A stretch of DNA of 64,000 bases from Natronoarchaeum rubrum (lineage in GTDB: Archaea > Halobacteriota > Halobacteria > Halobacteriales > Natronoarchaeaceae), in contig NZ_JANHDP010000008.1 in NCBI RefSeq assembly GCF_024494695.1, positions 62,001 to 126,000 of the forward strand. The letters run 5' to 3'. The notes under the pieces are model-generated. The model was not told the origin of the DNA. It was given only the letters and a program-made list of their open reading frames with translations, and searched no databases. This document shows, piece by piece, positions 43,304-53,282 of the stretch (its first letter is position 1; every line of letters starts with the position of its first letter). A program made the translations under genes and the position numbers.

Positions 43304-45493
43304 ATGGGTAGACGAAAGAAGATCGTCGAACAGTGCGAGCGACTGATGGACGAGCCGGAGCAGATCCGGAACATCGCCATCGCCGCACACGTCGACCACG
43401 GCAAGACGACACTGACCGACAACCTGCTGGCCGGCGCCGGCATGATCTCCGACGACACCGCGGGCGAGCAGCTCGCGATGGACACGGAGGAAGACGAGCA
43501 GGAACGGGGCATCACGATCGACGCGGCCAACGTCTCGATGACCCACGAGTACGAGGACACCGACTACCTCATCAACCTCATCGACACACCGGGCCACGTC
43601 GACTTCGGTGGCGACGTGACCCGCGCGATGCGCGCCGTCGACGGTGCGCTCGTCGTGGTGGACGCCGTCGAGGGCGCCATGCCCCAGACGGAGACGGTGC
43701 TGCGCCAGGCGCTCCGCGAGGGCGTCAAGCCGACTCTGTTCATCAACAAGGTCGACCGCCTCATCTCGGAGCTCCAGGAGGGCCCCGAGGAGATGCAGGA
43801 GCGCCTGCTCTCGGTGATCCGCGAGGTCAACGAGCTGATCCGCGGCATGACCGAGGAGATGGAAGACATCGACGACGACTGGACGGTCTCCGTCGAGGGC
43901 GGCACCGTCGGCTTCGGGTCGGCCCTGTACAAGTGGGGCGTCTCGTTCCCGTCGATGCAGCGCACCGGGATGGACTTCGGCGAGATCATGGAACTCGAGC
44001 GCGCCGACAAGCGCCAGGAACTCCACGAGCGCACGCCGCTGTCGGACGTCGTGCTCGACATGGTCTGTGAGCACTTCCCGAACCCCGTCGACGCTCAGCC
44101 CCGTCGTATCCCGCGCATCTGGCGCGGCGACGAGGACTCCGAGCTGGCCGACACGATGCGGCTGGTCGACGAGGACGGCGAGGTCGTCCTGATGGTCACC
44201 GACATCGGTGTCGACCCCCACGCCGGCGAGATCGCGGCGGGCCGCGTCTTCTCCGGGACGCTGGAGAAGGGCCAGGAGCTGTACGTATCGGGGACTGCGG
44301 GCAAGAACCGCGTCCAGAGCGTCGGCATCTACATGGGCGGCGAGCGCGAGGAAGTGGATCGCGTTCCCGCCGGTAACATCGCCGCCGTCACGGGCCTGAA
44401 AGACGCCATCGCCGGCTCCACGGTGTCGAGCGTCGAGATGACGCCGTTCGAGTCGATCGAGCACATCTCCGAGCCCGTCATCACGAAAGCCGTCGAGGCC
44501 AAGAACATGGACGACCTGCCGAAGCTCATCGAGACGCTCCGCCAGGTCTCCAAGGAGGACCCGACGATCCAGATCGAGATCAACGAGGACACCGGCGAGC
44601 ACCTGATCTCCGGGCAGGGCGAGCTCCACCTCGAAGTGATCGGGCAGCGCATCGAGCGCAACCAGGGCATCCCGATCAACACCGGCGAACCGATCGTCGT
44701 GTTCCGCGAGGCGCCCCAGACCGAATCGCGCGAGGTCGAGGGCATCTCGCCGAACCGCCACAACCGCTTCTACATCACGGTCCACCCGCTCAGCGAGGAG
44801 TTGGTCGAGACGATCAAGATGGGCGAAGCGTCGATGGACATGCCCGAGCAGGAGCGCCGCGAAGTGCTCCAGGACGCCGGCATGGACAAGGACACCTCCC
44901 AGAACGTCGAGCACATCCACGGGACCAACGTCCTGATCGACGACACGAAGGGTATCCAGCACCTCAACGAGACGATGGAACTCGTCATCGAGGGCCTCGA
45001 GGACGCGCTCGATGACGGTCCGCTGGCCGCCGAGCCGGTCCAGGGGACGCTGCTGCGCCTCCACGACGCCAAGCTCCACGAGGACACGATCCACCGCGGT
45101 CCCGCACAGGTCATCCCCGCGGTCCGGAACGCCGTCCACAACGCGCTGATCGACGCCGACATCAAGCTGCTCGAGCCGATCCAGGACGTCCGGATCGACG
45201 TGCCCAACGACTACATGGGCTCGGCGTCCGGCGAGATCCAGGGTCGCCGTGGCCGCGTCGACGACATGTACCAGGAAGGCGACCTGATGGTCGTCGAGGG
45301 CGTCGCGCCCGTCGAGGAGATGATCGGGTTCGCGAGCGACATCCGCTCGGCCACCGAGGGTCGCGCCTCCTGGAACACGGAGAACGCCGGCTTCCAGGTC
45401 ATGGCCGACAACCTCCAGCGCGACCAGATCATGGAGATCCGGGAGCGCAAGGGGATGAAGCTCGAACTCGCCGAAGCGATCGACTACATCTAA
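43304..45493 (+). CDS. fusA: Elongation factor 2 (aEF-2)
   Basis: 729 residues. G1 [15 protein letters not shown] (about 28-42), then [13 protein letters not shown]3 [12 protein letters not shown] and G4 NKVDRL define the GTPase. [15 protein letters not shown] lies in domain III. The diphthamide loop is [15 protein letters not shown] near residues 596-610, with the modified His inside IHRG. It moves tRNAs and mRNA during translocation. A promoter-like CCCTTTTGACC lies about 30 bases upstream, and T-rich sequence follows the stop. Confidence 0.98.
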   Translation: MGRRKKIVEQCERLMDEPEQIRNIAIAAHVDHGKTTLTDNLLAGAGMISDDTAGEQLAMDTEEDEQERGITIDAANVSMTHEYEDTDYLINLIDTPGHVDFGGDVTRAMRAVDGALVVVDAVEGAMPQTETVLRQALREGVKPTLFINKVDRLISELQEGPEEMQERLLSVIREVNELIRGMTEEMEDIDDDWTVSVEGGTVGFGSALYKWGVSFPSMQRTGMDFGEIMELERADKRQELHERTPLSDVVLDMVCEHFPNPVDAQPRRIPRIWRGDEDSELADTMRLVDEDGEVVLMVTDIGVDPHAGEIAAGRVFSGTLEKGQELYVSGTAGKNRVQSVGIYMGGEREEVDRVPAGNIAAVTGLKDAIAGSTVSSVEMTPFESIEHISEPVITKAVEAKNMDDLPKLIETLRQVSKEDPTIQIEINEDTGEHLISGQGELHLEVIGQRIERNQGIPINTGEPIVVFREAPQTESREVEGISPNRHNRFYITVHPLSEELVETIKMGEASMDMPEQERREVLQDAGMDKDTSQNVEHIHGTNVLIDDTKGIQHLNETMELVIEGLEDALDDGPLAAEPVQGTLLRLHDAKLHEDTIHRGPAQVIPAVRNAVHNALIDADIKLLEPIQDVRIDVPNDYMGSASGEIQGRRGRVDDMYQEGDLMVVEGVAPVEEMIGFASDIRSATEGRASWNTENAGFQVMADNLQRDQIMEIRERKGMKLELAEAIDYI

Positions 45494-45507
45494 CTGCGGT
45501 CGTTCCG

Positions 45508-45537
45508 GTTTTTGCTGTTCTTTCTCTCCGCTTTTTC
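45508..45537 (+). terminator. T-rich terminator after aEF-2
   Basis: Two runs of five T (45508-45513 and 45532-45536) separated by pyrimidine-rich sequence follow the fusA stop within 50 bases, matching oligo-T archaeal termination signals. Confidence 0.5.
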
Positions 45538-45618
45538 GTCATCGTGTAGCGGAGCAGCTACGCCATCGACTCTCGACCGTGAGGCTTTTGCCTCCGCGTC
45601 CACCACCGACGAGGGGTT

Positions 45619-46719
45619 ATGAACGACGTACGCACCGGTCTGAGCTACGGTGACGTTCTCCTCGTGCCGAAGCGCTCGGCGGTCGACAGCCGCAGCGACG
45701 TCGACCTCTCGACGACGCTGACGCCGAACGTCGAGCTGGAGAATCCGCTCGTTTCGGCCGCTATGGACACCGTCACGGAGTCCGAACTGGCGATCGAACT
45801 GTCGCGCGCCGGCGGCATCGGCGTCCTGCACCGTTTTCTCGAACCCGACGAGCAGGCCGCCCAGGTCGAACAAGTAGTGGAGGAGGGAGAACAGGTCGGC
45901 GCCGCGGTCGGCATCGACGAGGACTACGTCGCGCGCAGCGAGGCGCTGGTCGAGGCGGGCGTCGACGCGCTGGTCGTCGACGTCGCCCACGGCCACATGG
46001 AGCGATCGCTCGACGCCGTCGCGGCGCTCGCCGAGACGTTCCCCGACACCGACCTCGTCGCGGGCAACGTCGCCACGCCGGCAGGCGTCGAGGATCTCGC
46101 GGCCGCCGGCGCCGACTGCGTGAAGGTCGGCATCGGCCCCGGATCGCACTGCACCACCCGGAAAGTCGCCGGCGCGGGCGTCCCGCAGCTGACGGCGGTC
46201 GACGACTGCGCGGACGCCGCCGACGAGGCGGGCGTGACGATCTGCGCCGACGGCGGCATCCGCACCTCCGGCGACGCGGTGAAGGCGCTGATGGCGGGCG
46301 CCGACACCGTGATGCTCGGGAGCCTGTTTGCGGGGACCGCGGAGGCGCCCGGCGCGACGGTCGAGGTCGAGGGGGATCGATACAAGCGAGCTCGTGGAAT
46401 GGCGACGACCGCCGCCGCCGAGAAGCGCGACGACAAGGAAGAAAACGTCGCGGCCGACGAGGGCGTCGAGTCGCTGACGCCGTACAAGGGGCCGGTCGCG
46501 GACGTCGTCTCGGAGTTCTGCGCCGGCATCCGGTCGGGGCTGTCCTACTGCGGCGGGCACACGATCACCGGCGCGCGCGAGAACGCAGAGTTCGTCCGCG
46601 TCGCCGCCAGCGCCAAGGAGCGCGAGGGATACCACGCGGACCACGACTGGGAGGGCGTCAGCGTCGACAGCGAGGCGGTCGAAGACGGCGTCGAGAACGC
46701 CATCGAGAGCGACGACTGA
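45619..46719 (+). CDS. IMP dehydrogenase/GMP reductase family protein lacking CBS domains
   Basis: 366 residues, a single TIM barrel. [13 protein letters not shown] starts the domain; [18 protein letters not shown] and [11 protein letters not shown] follow. The catalytic-loop sequence is [20 protein letters not shown] (Cys near 179) and the phosphate site [25 protein letters not shown]. The C-terminal flap region has [17 protein letters not shown]. The two-CBS insert of ordinary GuaB is absent, and His replaces the usual Ile/Val before the catalytic Cys, so GMP reductase or a CBS-less IMPDH are both possible. Confidence 0.83.
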   Translation: MNDVRTGLSYGDVLLVPKRSAVDSRSDVDLSTTLTPNVELENPLVSAAMDTVTESELAIELSRAGGIGVLHRFLEPDEQAAQVEQVVEEGEQVGAAVGIDEDYVARSEALVEAGVDALVVDVAHGHMERSLDAVAALAETFPDTDLVAGNVATPAGVEDLAAAGADCVKVGIGPGSHCTTRKVAGAGVPQLTAVDDCADAADEAGVTICADGGIRTSGDAVKALMAGADTVMLGSLFAGTAEAPGATVEVEGDRYKRARGMATTAAAEKRDDKEENVAADEGVESLTPYKGPVADVVSEFCAGIRSGLSYCGGHTITGARENAEFVRVAASAKEREGYHADHDWEGVSVDSEAVEDGVENAIESDD

Positions 46720-46856
46720 CCGGTCGCGACCGCCGTCAGGAGCGACGAACGACGGGGCGGGGCGACGACCAGATAACCGAATTCATATACCTCCTGCCCG
46801 TCAGGGATGGGTATGACCACGGACGCCGGACGGACGCCGGAGGTGTTCGGGCGCGC

Positions 46857-47423
46857 ATGAGCGACGACGGAGACCAGGACGCGCCCACGACCGACGGCGG
46901 CGAGGACCTGCAGGCGTACACGATCCGGCTCGAACTCGTCGACGAGCCGGGCGAACTGCTCAACGCGTTGCAGCCGATCGCGGATCGCGGCGGCAACCTG
47001 CTGTCGATCTTCCACGAGCGCGGGAATCTCACCCCGCGGGGCCACATCCCCGTCGAGGTCGACATTGAGTCCCCGCCGGATCGGTTCGACGACATCGTCG
47101 GCGCGCTGCGAGACGCCGGGATCAACGTGATCCAGGCCGGCGCGGAGCGCTACAGCGAGGAGCTGACGGTGATTCTGGTGGGCCACCTGATCGACACGGA
47201 CCTCTCGGATAGCCTCCAGCGGTTCCAGCGCTGCTCGCAGGCGTCGGTCGTCGACGTCTCGCTGTCTGCGCCCGAAGGGACTGAGGAAGTCTCCAGCGCC
47301 CGCGTGCGGCTGGCCACCGAGGCCGACCGGGCCAATCAGGTGCTCGGGACGATCCGGGAGATCGCGGCGGACAAGGACATTCGCGTGATCGAACCTCAGC
47401 TCCCCGCGGAGGGATCCCGATGA
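46857..47423 (+). CDS. ACT-domain amino-acid-binding regulator
   Basis: 188 residues with two ACT-like modules: YTIRLELVDEPGELLNALQP with IADRGGNLLSIFHERG (about 21-56), and SARVRLATEADRANQVLGTI (about 148-167). It overlaps the homoserine dehydrogenase ATG by four bases (ATGA), so it is very probably its separately encoded allosteric subunit sensing threonine or a related amino acid. That role is inferred from linkage. Confidence 0.82.
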   Translation: MSDDGDQDAPTTDGGEDLQAYTIRLELVDEPGELLNALQPIADRGGNLLSIFHERGNLTPRGHIPVEVDIESPPDRFDDIVGALRDAGINVIQAGAERYSEELTVILVGHLIDTDLSDSLQRFQRCSQASVVDVSLSAPEGTEEVSSARVRLATEADRANQVLGTIREIAADKDIRVIEPQLPAEGSR

Positions 47424-48376
47424 AACTCGCGATCCTCGGCTCCGGCGCGGTGGGCAGTTCTGTCGCGGAACTGGCCGACGAATACGGCCACGAGGTCGTC
47501 GCGCTGGCCGATTCGAGTAGTGCGGTCGTCGACGACGGCGGCATCGACGTCGCCGCGGCGCTCGACCGGAAGTCCGCGGAGGGCGCGGTCGGGTCGGGAG
47601 ATCCGGACGACGCGCTCGGGGCCGACTACGACGCGCTCGTCGAGGCGACGCCGACGACGCTCGGCGACGCCCAGCCCGGCTTCGGTCACGTCGAAACCGC
47701 GCTGGAGCGGGACCGTCACGTCGTGCTGGCGAACAAGGGGCCGGTCGCCGAGCGCTACGGTGACGTGATGGATCTCGCGGAGGACAGCGCGGGCGAGGTG
47801 CTGTTCGAGGCGACCGTCGGCGGCGCCATCCCGGTTCTCTCGACGATCTCGGACTTCGGCGCCGGCCAGATCACCGCCGCGCGCGGGGTTCTGAACGGAA
47901 CGGCTAACTTCATTCTCTCGCGGATGGCCGCCGAAGGGCTGGACTACGAGCACGTCCTCGCGGAGGCCCAGGACCTTGGCGTCGCGGAGGCCGATCCGAC
48001 GTTCGACGTCGACGGCACCGACGCCGCGCTGAAGTGCGTTATCCTCTCGAACGTGCTCTCGCAGGGCGACCGGGTGTACTCCCTGGAGGACGCCGACGTC
48101 GAAGGGATCGAGGAGATCCCCGGCACGGCGCTGGATCTGGCCAGCGAGGACAACCGGACGGTGCGCCTGATCGGCGAGGCGACGCCCGACGGCGTCACGG
48201 TCGGCCCGCGGCTGGTGCCCCAGAACGGCGCGCTGTCGGTCACCGGGACGCGCAACATCGTCCAGTTCGAGACCGAGCACGCCGGCCAGCTGAACGTCAG
48301 CGGGCGGGGCGCCGGTGGGCCGGAAACGGCGTCTGCGGTACTGGCTGACGTGGGGCGACTCCCACCGCTCGAATAG
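47420..48376 (+). CDS. hom: Homoserine dehydrogenase
   Basis: 318 residues. The NAD(P) fingerprint is MKLAILGSGAVGSSVAELA (1-19). The catalytic/substrate region reads VLLANKGPVAERYGDVM, LFEATVGGAIPVLSTISDF and GVLNGTANFILSRM, with EAQDLGVAEADPTFDVDGTD and ALKCVILSNV after it. It reduces aspartate semialdehyde to homoserine for threonine/methionine synthesis. The fused ACT domain of larger enzymes is missing and is supplied by the preceding gene. Confidence 0.93.
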   Translation: MKLAILGSGAVGSSVAELADEYGHEVVALADSSSAVVDDGGIDVAAALDRKSAEGAVGSGDPDDALGADYDALVEATPTTLGDAQPGFGHVETALERDRHVVLANKGPVAERYGDVMDLAEDSAGEVLFEATVGGAIPVLSTISDFGAGQITAARGVLNGTANFILSRMAAEGLDYEHVLAEAQDLGVAEADPTFDVDGTDAALKCVILSNVLSQGDRVYSLEDADVEGIEEIPGTALDLASEDNRTVRLIGEATPDGVTVGPRLVPQNGALSVTGTRNIVQFETEHAGQLNVSGRGAGGPETASAVLADVGRLPPLE

Positions 48377-48465
48377 GGCTCTCGTTCTGTTGTCGTTTCT
48401 TCGGATGCTTGGGAAGCAGTCGGGTTCTTCGGAGCGACAGCGATAGCTACCGACTGCGACTCTCT

Positions 48466-48691
48466 GAAAGCCCCCGCTGCGCTCGACTCGGGGGGCTTGC
48501 TGCGGTCCTCACTCCCTCTGGTCGTTGCGGTCCTTGCTGCGCCCGCCAACGTCGAGCGCAACGGCCCCTTTCATTCCCGCCCACCGCAACCTCGTCCTCC
48601 CCAGCCGACTCGCTCAGTCACGCTGCTCCTTCGCTCGTCCCTCACGCGCTGCTGTCTCGTCACAGGGACTCGACAGCGCGCGCCACCGCAA
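48466..48691. repeat. Dispersed repeat related to the 258-1003 block
   Basis: Shares several exact words, in the same order, with the left half of the block at 258-694. These are GAAAGCCCCCGC (48466), CGGCCCCTTTCATTCCC (48562-48578), CCTCGTCCTCCCCAGCCGAC against CCACGTCCTCCCCAACCGAC, and CGACAGCGCGCGCCACCGCA (48671-48690). It lies in the 505-base gap between hom and the aEF-1alpha gene. No gene is visible. Confidence 0.65.
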
Positions 48692-48823
48692 TCGGGACGA
48701 CAAAATCAGTTGGTCATTTACCGATCTCAACCTCGTTGCGGTACGACCGAACTCCCCTCGGTCGTGTGAGAGACACACAAACCGCAAGAAGGCGCCGAGA
48801 TCGGGTGAGTGCCGTATCGAAAT

Positions 48824-48832
48824 GGTTTTAAC
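48824..48832 (+). promoter_or_regulatory. Box A of the aEF-1alpha promoter
   Basis: GGTTTTAAC lies 50 bases before the ATG. A start about 25 bases downstream would leave a leader of some 25 bases. It follows the non-coding repeat directly. Confidence 0.5.
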
Positions 48833-48881
48833 CGCCTCGCGGCAAAGAGACGGATATAGCGCCTCTGCGCGTGAGATACAA

Positions 48882-50147
48882 ATGAGCGACGAACAACACC
48901 AGAATCTGGCCATCATCGGCCACGTGGACCACGGTAAGAGCACGCTGGTCGGGCGACTCCTGTACGAGACAGGATCGGTCCCCGAGCACGTCATCGAACA
49001 GCACAAGGAAGAAGCCGAGGAGAAGGGCAAGGGCGGCTTCGAGTTCGCCTACGTCATGGACAACCTGGCTGAGGAGCGAGAGCGCGGTGTCACCATTGAC
49101 ATCGCCCACCAGGAGTTCAGCACGGACGCGTACGACTTCACCATCGTCGACTGTCCCGGCCACCGCGACTTCGTGAAGAACATGATCACGGGCGCGTCCC
49201 AGGCCGACAACGCCGTCCTCGTCGTCGCCGCAGACGACGGCGTCGCACCCCAGACCCAGGAGCACGTCTTCCTGGCTCGTACGCTGGGTATCGACGAGCT
49301 GATCGTCGGCGTCAACAAGATGGACCTCGTCGACTACAACGAGTCCGACTACAAGCAGGTCGTCTCCGAGGTCGAGGACCTGTTCAAGCAGGTTCAGTTC
49401 AACACGGACGACGCCTCCTTCATCCCGATTTCGGCCTTCGAGGGCGACAACATCGCCGAGGAGTCCGACAACACGCCCTGGTACGACGGCGAGATCCTGC
49501 TCGAGGCCCTCAACGGTCTCAAGCCCCCGGAGCCGCCGACGGACGCGCCGCTCCGACTCCCGATCCAGGACGTCTACACGATCTCCGGCATCGGTACGGT
49601 CCCGGTCGGCCGCGTCGAGACCGGCATCCTGAACACCGGCGACAATGTATCCTTCCAGCCCAGCGACGTGGGCGGCGAGGTCAAGACGGTCGAGATGCAC
49701 CACGAAGAGGTGCCCAAGGCCGAGCCCGGTGACAACGTCGGATTCAACGTCCGCGGCATCGGTAAGGACGACATCCGCCGCGGCGACGTCTGTGGCCCCG
49801 CCGACGACCCGCCGTCGGTCGCCGAGACGTTCCAGGCCCAGATCGTCGTCATGCAGCACCCCAGCGTGATCACGTCCGGTTACACGCCGGTCTTCCACGC
49901 CCACACCGCACAGGTCGCCTGTACGATCGAGTCCATCGACAAGAAGATGGACCCGTCCTCCGGCGAGGTCGCCGAGGAGAACCCCGACTTCATCCAGTCG
50001 GGCGACGCCGCGGTCGTCACCGTGCGTCCGCAAAAACCCCTCAGCATCGAGCCGTCCTCCGAGATTCCGGAGCTCGGCTCCTTCGCCATCCGTGACATGG
50101 GCCAGACCATCGCGGCCGGCAAGGTGCTGAGCGTCGACGAGAGCTAA
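48882..50147 (+). CDS. tuf: Elongation factor 1-alpha (aEF-1A)
   Basis: 421 residues, the standard archaeal length. GHVDHGKST (13-21), [30 protein letters not shown] and NKMDLVDY are G1-G4. C-terminal beta-barrel domains follow, with [33 protein letters not shown] and [13 protein letters not shown]. It delivers aminoacyl-tRNA to the ribosome. The ATG at 48882 is used because the family starts just before [11 protein letters not shown]. It is followed after one base by rps10, the conserved archaeal order. Confidence 0.98.
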   Translation: MSDEQHQNLAIIGHVDHGKSTLVGRLLYETGSVPEHVIEQHKEEAEEKGKGGFEFAYVMDNLAEERERGVTIDIAHQEFSTDAYDFTIVDCPGHRDFVKNMITGASQADNAVLVVAADDGVAPQTQEHVFLARTLGIDELIVGVNKMDLVDYNESDYKQVVSEVEDLFKQVQFNTDDASFIPISAFEGDNIAEESDNTPWYDGEILLEALNGLKPPEPPTDAPLRLPIQDVYTISGIGTVPVGRVETGILNTGDNVSFQPSDVGGEVKTVEMHHEEVPKAEPGDNVGFNVRGIGKDDIRRGDVCGPADDPPSVAETFQAQIVVMQHPSVITSGYTPVFHAHTAQVACTIESIDKKMDPSSGEVAEENPDFIQSGDAAVVTVRPQKPLSIEPSSEIPELGSFAIRDMGQTIAAGKVLSVDES

Positions 50148-50148
50148 G

Positions 50149-50457
50149 ATGCAGCAGGCACGCGTCCGCCTCGCGGGGACCAACCCCGAGGACCTCGACG
50201 ACATCACCGAGGACGTCCGCGAAATCGCGGACAAGACCGGCGTCGCACTGTCGGGACCGATCCCGCTCCCGACCAAGACGCTGGAAGTTCCCGCGCGGAA
50301 GTCCCCCGACGGCGAGGGGACGGCCACCTGGGAGCACTGGGAGATGCGCGTCCACAAGCGCCTGATCGATCTGGACGCCGACGAGCGCGCGCTGCGCCAG
50401 CTCATGCGGATCCAGGTCCCCAACGACGTCAGCATCGAGATCGTCCTCGAGGACTAA
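50149..50457 (+). CDS. rps10: Ribosomal protein uS10
   Basis: 102 residues, full length. [57 protein letters not shown] and [14 protein letters not shown] are the archaeal S10 pattern. It lies in the head of the 30S subunit. Co-transcribed with the aEF-1alpha gene. Confidence 0.97.
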   Translation: MQQARVRLAGTNPEDLDDITEDVREIADKTGVALSGPIPLPTKTLEVPARKSPDGEGTATWEHWEMRVHKRLIDLDADERALRQLMRIQVPNDVSIEIVLED

Positions 50458-50582
50458 CTCGGGACGATTTCGGCGGTTCGTCGTTTTCGCTACTCCTGTA
50501 GCGACTGCACCGGTCCGGAACCGATCTCGCTCGACTCACGTTTCACCTATTCTTTTTGTGACTTGACGGCGTAGCTCGGGCC

Positions 50583-51218
50583 ATGCGTTCCAGTCCGACG
50601 GCCGAGACGCTCGCCGCGTTCGCCGTCGTGTTCGTCGTGCAGCAGGCGCTCAGAGTCGTCGCCCCGGTGCTGGAGTTCGCGCTGTTTTACCTCGCGGTAC
50701 CGCTGGAAGTACGACCGTGGACGCTCGTGACGAGCGTGTACGCACACGATCCGACCGGGCTGGGCCACCTCCTCTCGAACGCCGTCGCGCTGGCGATCGT
50801 CGGCTTCGCGCTCGAACGCTACACGACGCGCTGGCGGTTCCACACCTTTTTTGTCCTGACGGGCGCGGCCGCCGGGGCGTTTCAAGTGCTGTTCACTCAG
50901 CTGTTGGTTCAGGCGGGGGTCGTCCCACGAGCGGTGCCGGTACTCGGCGCCAGCGGCGCCGTGTTCGCGCTGTTCGGCTACGTGCTGACGGGCAACCGGC
51001 TCACCGGGGGCATCCTCGACCGGATCGGCCTCGATCCGCGCTGGCAGCTCCTGCTGTTTCTCGTCGCCGCGGCGCTCGTGACGCTCGCGACGGCCGCTCC
51101 CGGGATCGCACTGGCAGCGCACTTCTTCGGCTTCCTGCTCGGGCTGCTGGCCGGACAGGCGAACCTGCTACGGCCGAGCACGTCCGAGCCGGACGCGCCG
51201 CCGATGCCCGAGTACTGA
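50583..51218 (+). CDS. Rhomboid family intramembrane serine protease
   Basis: 211 residues with about six membrane segments. The rhomboid landmarks are present: HLLSNAVAL (TM2 HxxxN), the catalytic serine in GASGAVFALFGY (Ser124), and the catalytic histidine in AAHFFGFLLGLLAG (His180). It should cleave membrane substrates within the bilayer; the substrate is unknown. It is preceded by a T-rich TATTCTTTTTGTG (about 50548-50560) that may be its promoter or the rps10 terminator. Confidence 0.9.
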   Translation: MRSSPTAETLAAFAVVFVVQQALRVVAPVLEFALFYLAVPLEVRPWTLVTSVYAHDPTGLGHLLSNAVALAIVGFALERYTTRWRFHTFFVLTGAAAGAFQVLFTQLLVQAGVVPRAVPVLGASGAVFALFGYVLTGNRLTGGILDRIGLDPRWQLLLFLVAAALVTLATAAPGIALAAHFFGFLLGLLAGQANLLRPSTSEPDAPPMPEY

Positions 51219-51294
51219 CCCGTGCGAACGAGTCGCGCTCGTTCGCCGAAACGCAAGCCTGAAATAGCCATCCCGAGTTAACATCTGTTGCTGC

Positions 51295-51366
51295 GGGCTC
51301 GTAGATCAGTGGTAGATCGACACCTTCGCAAGGTGTAGGCCCCGGGTTCAAATCCCGGCGAGTCCA
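51295..51366 (+). tRNA. tRNA-Ala (CGC)
   Basis: The acceptor GGGCTCG pairs with CGAGTCC (one G-T pair), with discriminator A. The anticodon stem ACACC/GGTGT holds loop TTCGCAA, giving anticodon CGC. The T arm is CCGGG-TTCAAAT-CCCGG. No CCA is encoded. A promoter-like GAGTTAACA lies about 20-28 bases upstream. Confidence 0.93.
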
Positions 51367-52296
51367 TCCCGATTTTTGACGTTGTCAAACTATTGCCGTA
51401 GCGCCCGCTGTCGGCGCTGATACGGCATTTTACAAAATCATCTCCGCCCGTAGAAACCGCTCTCGAAACCGAGTGATTGCGCACTCGGTAGTCACACCCG
51501 TGCAGGCGGGCGATTCGATCGAAGGGTTTCCGGGGTCTGTGTGCTGTTCGCAGCCCGATCCCCCTGTAGCGCTAGCCGTCTCTCCGGTGAGGCTTACGCT
51601 TCGGTTGGGGTCGGCGGGTGCGACGCTACCGAAGCGATTGCGACGCCGAGTCGAGGACGGGCAACGCCTGCTCGGCGGGCGATCCATCCCCGATCGTATC
51701 TCCCGGTCTCCGAGCGAAGGACGAACATTCACATCACACGATGGCAAGATTTTTAGTCAGTTGCACGAATTATTACTTCGCGGTGGCCTGGACGCTGCCG
51801 CTCGTCGATCCGTTGGCATATCGAGGGTAATACGCAGGAGTTCCCTGTGGGCGGGTGGGTGCCCGCCACTCGCACATATTTGATACGAACAATTACTTCA
51901 AAAATATAACATTGCCAACAGCAATTACCGATAGCATACGTGAATTTATATTTCTCAAGCCAGTACGTTCGGTACCAGCACTGCGCTGGGTACCGTACGG
52001 CGACCGAAGTCCCGATCGAGCATCCATTGACTGGTATCCAATCGCCGTACGGTACAGGCCTAATACGCGGCCCTCCGGCTGCGGGCGGGTAGATAGCCCC
52101 GCCGCCTCACCATCATGTTCTGCCGCATTCATTTTTAGAAAACAGTCGTCACTCACGGGCACGGTCCAGTAGTGGCGCGATAACGCCGCGAATCGGCGAA
52201 CGCTCCGCGGACCGACCGCCGCGAACTGGCGGGACGTTCGCCGCTGAAAGAGAGTCGCCCGGAACCTAGAAGTGCGGCCCGAAACGTCGTCGAACC
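51367..52296. other. AT-richer gene-free region next to tRNA-Ala
   Basis: 930 bases without a credible gene. The part at about 51740-51960 is far more AT-rich than the genome average (for example AAAAATATAACATTG). A 14-base perfect inverted repeat, GTACCGTACGGCGA (51990-52003) with TCGCCGTACGGTAC (52042-52055), could form a cruciform. This suggests a decayed insertion near the tRNA, though no integrase or repeated tRNA 3' end was found. Confidence 0.5.
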
Positions 52297-53184
52297 ATGC
52301 TGGACAGGTTGCTCGGACGCGCATCGCTCAAGGAGCGCGTCTCCGAGTTGGAAGACGAACGGGAGAGTCTCCGCGCGCAACTGGAGGCCGAGCAGGAGCG
52401 CCGCGCCGACGCCGTCAGCGACCGACAGGACGCCCAGGAGCGGGTCAACCGGCTCGAAGACAAGATCGAACAGCTCGAGGACGCCCTCGATCGCCGGGAC
52501 GACGCCGACGACGGGATCGAGTTCCGCGGCGTCGAGGAGTTGCGGGGCCCGCGCGTCGACGCCGTGCTCAACCGACTCGAAAGCGTCGAGACCGATCCCG
52601 AGGGGATCATGACTGCGATGGTCGACGGCGCCCCCTCCGAGGCCGTCCGCGATGCGTTCGGCGAGCGGGCGCCGCTGGTCGCCCGCGCGGCGCCGTGCCT
52701 CGCAGTCACCGACGACGCCGGCGTCGTCTCGGCCGCGCTGGACGTGCCGGTCGCGCCCGAACCGTTCGCGATGTGGAGCGACGGCGTCGAGCTCGACCGC
52801 GAGTGGTTCCGCCCGACCGGCCGGTACGCCGTCGCGCTGGTACGGGCCGACCTGTTCGCGCTCGGCGAGTACGACGGGCGCGAGCGCCGCTCCGTCTCGG
52901 GCTTTCGCAGCGGCGTCAAGAGCGACCACTCGAAAGGCGGGTTCTCGCAGGGACGCTTCGAGCGCCTGCGCGACGAGCAGATCGACGAGCACCTCGGGAA
53001 GTGCCGCGAACGGATCGCCGAGCGCGAGGCCGACCGGCTGTACCTGCTGGGCGACGCCGCGGCGATCGACCGGCTCGACGTCGACGCCGCGGCGACCGAC
53101 GCCGTCGGCGCGACGGGCGATCCCGAAGACGCGCTCGCTGATGCGGTCCGCGAGTTCTTCTCGGTCCGTCTCTACCGGCTCTGA
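52297..53184 (+). CDS. Vms1/VLRF1-type peptidyl-tRNA release factor homologue
   Basis: 295 residues. The N-terminus is a coiled coil (about 8-67: KERVSELEDERESLRAQLEA and on). The central domain resembles the release-factor eRF1 fold. The catalytic-loop-like KSDHSKGGFSQGRFERLRDE (about 208-227) corresponds to the glutamine-containing GGQ-like loop of Vms1/ANKZF1. In eukaryotes these proteins release nascent chains from stalled 60S subunits; the archaeal role is presumed similar. It starts on the right edge of the gene-free region. Confidence 0.75.
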   Translation: MLDRLLGRASLKERVSELEDERESLRAQLEAEQERRADAVSDRQDAQERVNRLEDKIEQLEDALDRRDDADDGIEFRGVEELRGPRVDAVLNRLESVETDPEGIMTAMVDGAPSEAVRDAFGERAPLVARAAPCLAVTDDAGVVSAALDVPVAPEPFAMWSDGVELDREWFRPTGRYAVALVRADLFALGEYDGRERRSVSGFRSGVKSDHSKGGFSQGRFERLRDEQIDEHLGKCRERIAEREADRLYLLGDAAAIDRLDVDAAATDAVGATGDPEDALADAVREFFSVRLYRL

Positions 53185-53282
53185 GTCGTGTGGGGGCGCC
53201 GTGAGAGCCCACCGCAGCCCGGTTTTTATCCGCCGCGGCGTCGTAGCGTCTCGCGGGACCGGCGGTTCGACCGATGATATCT

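Noticed and set aside
51893..52324. Minus-strand frame of 143 codons in the AT-richer island
   Set aside because: It crosses the 14-base inverted repeat, has no recognisable domain or ribosome-binding site, and overlaps the start of the Vms1-like gene.
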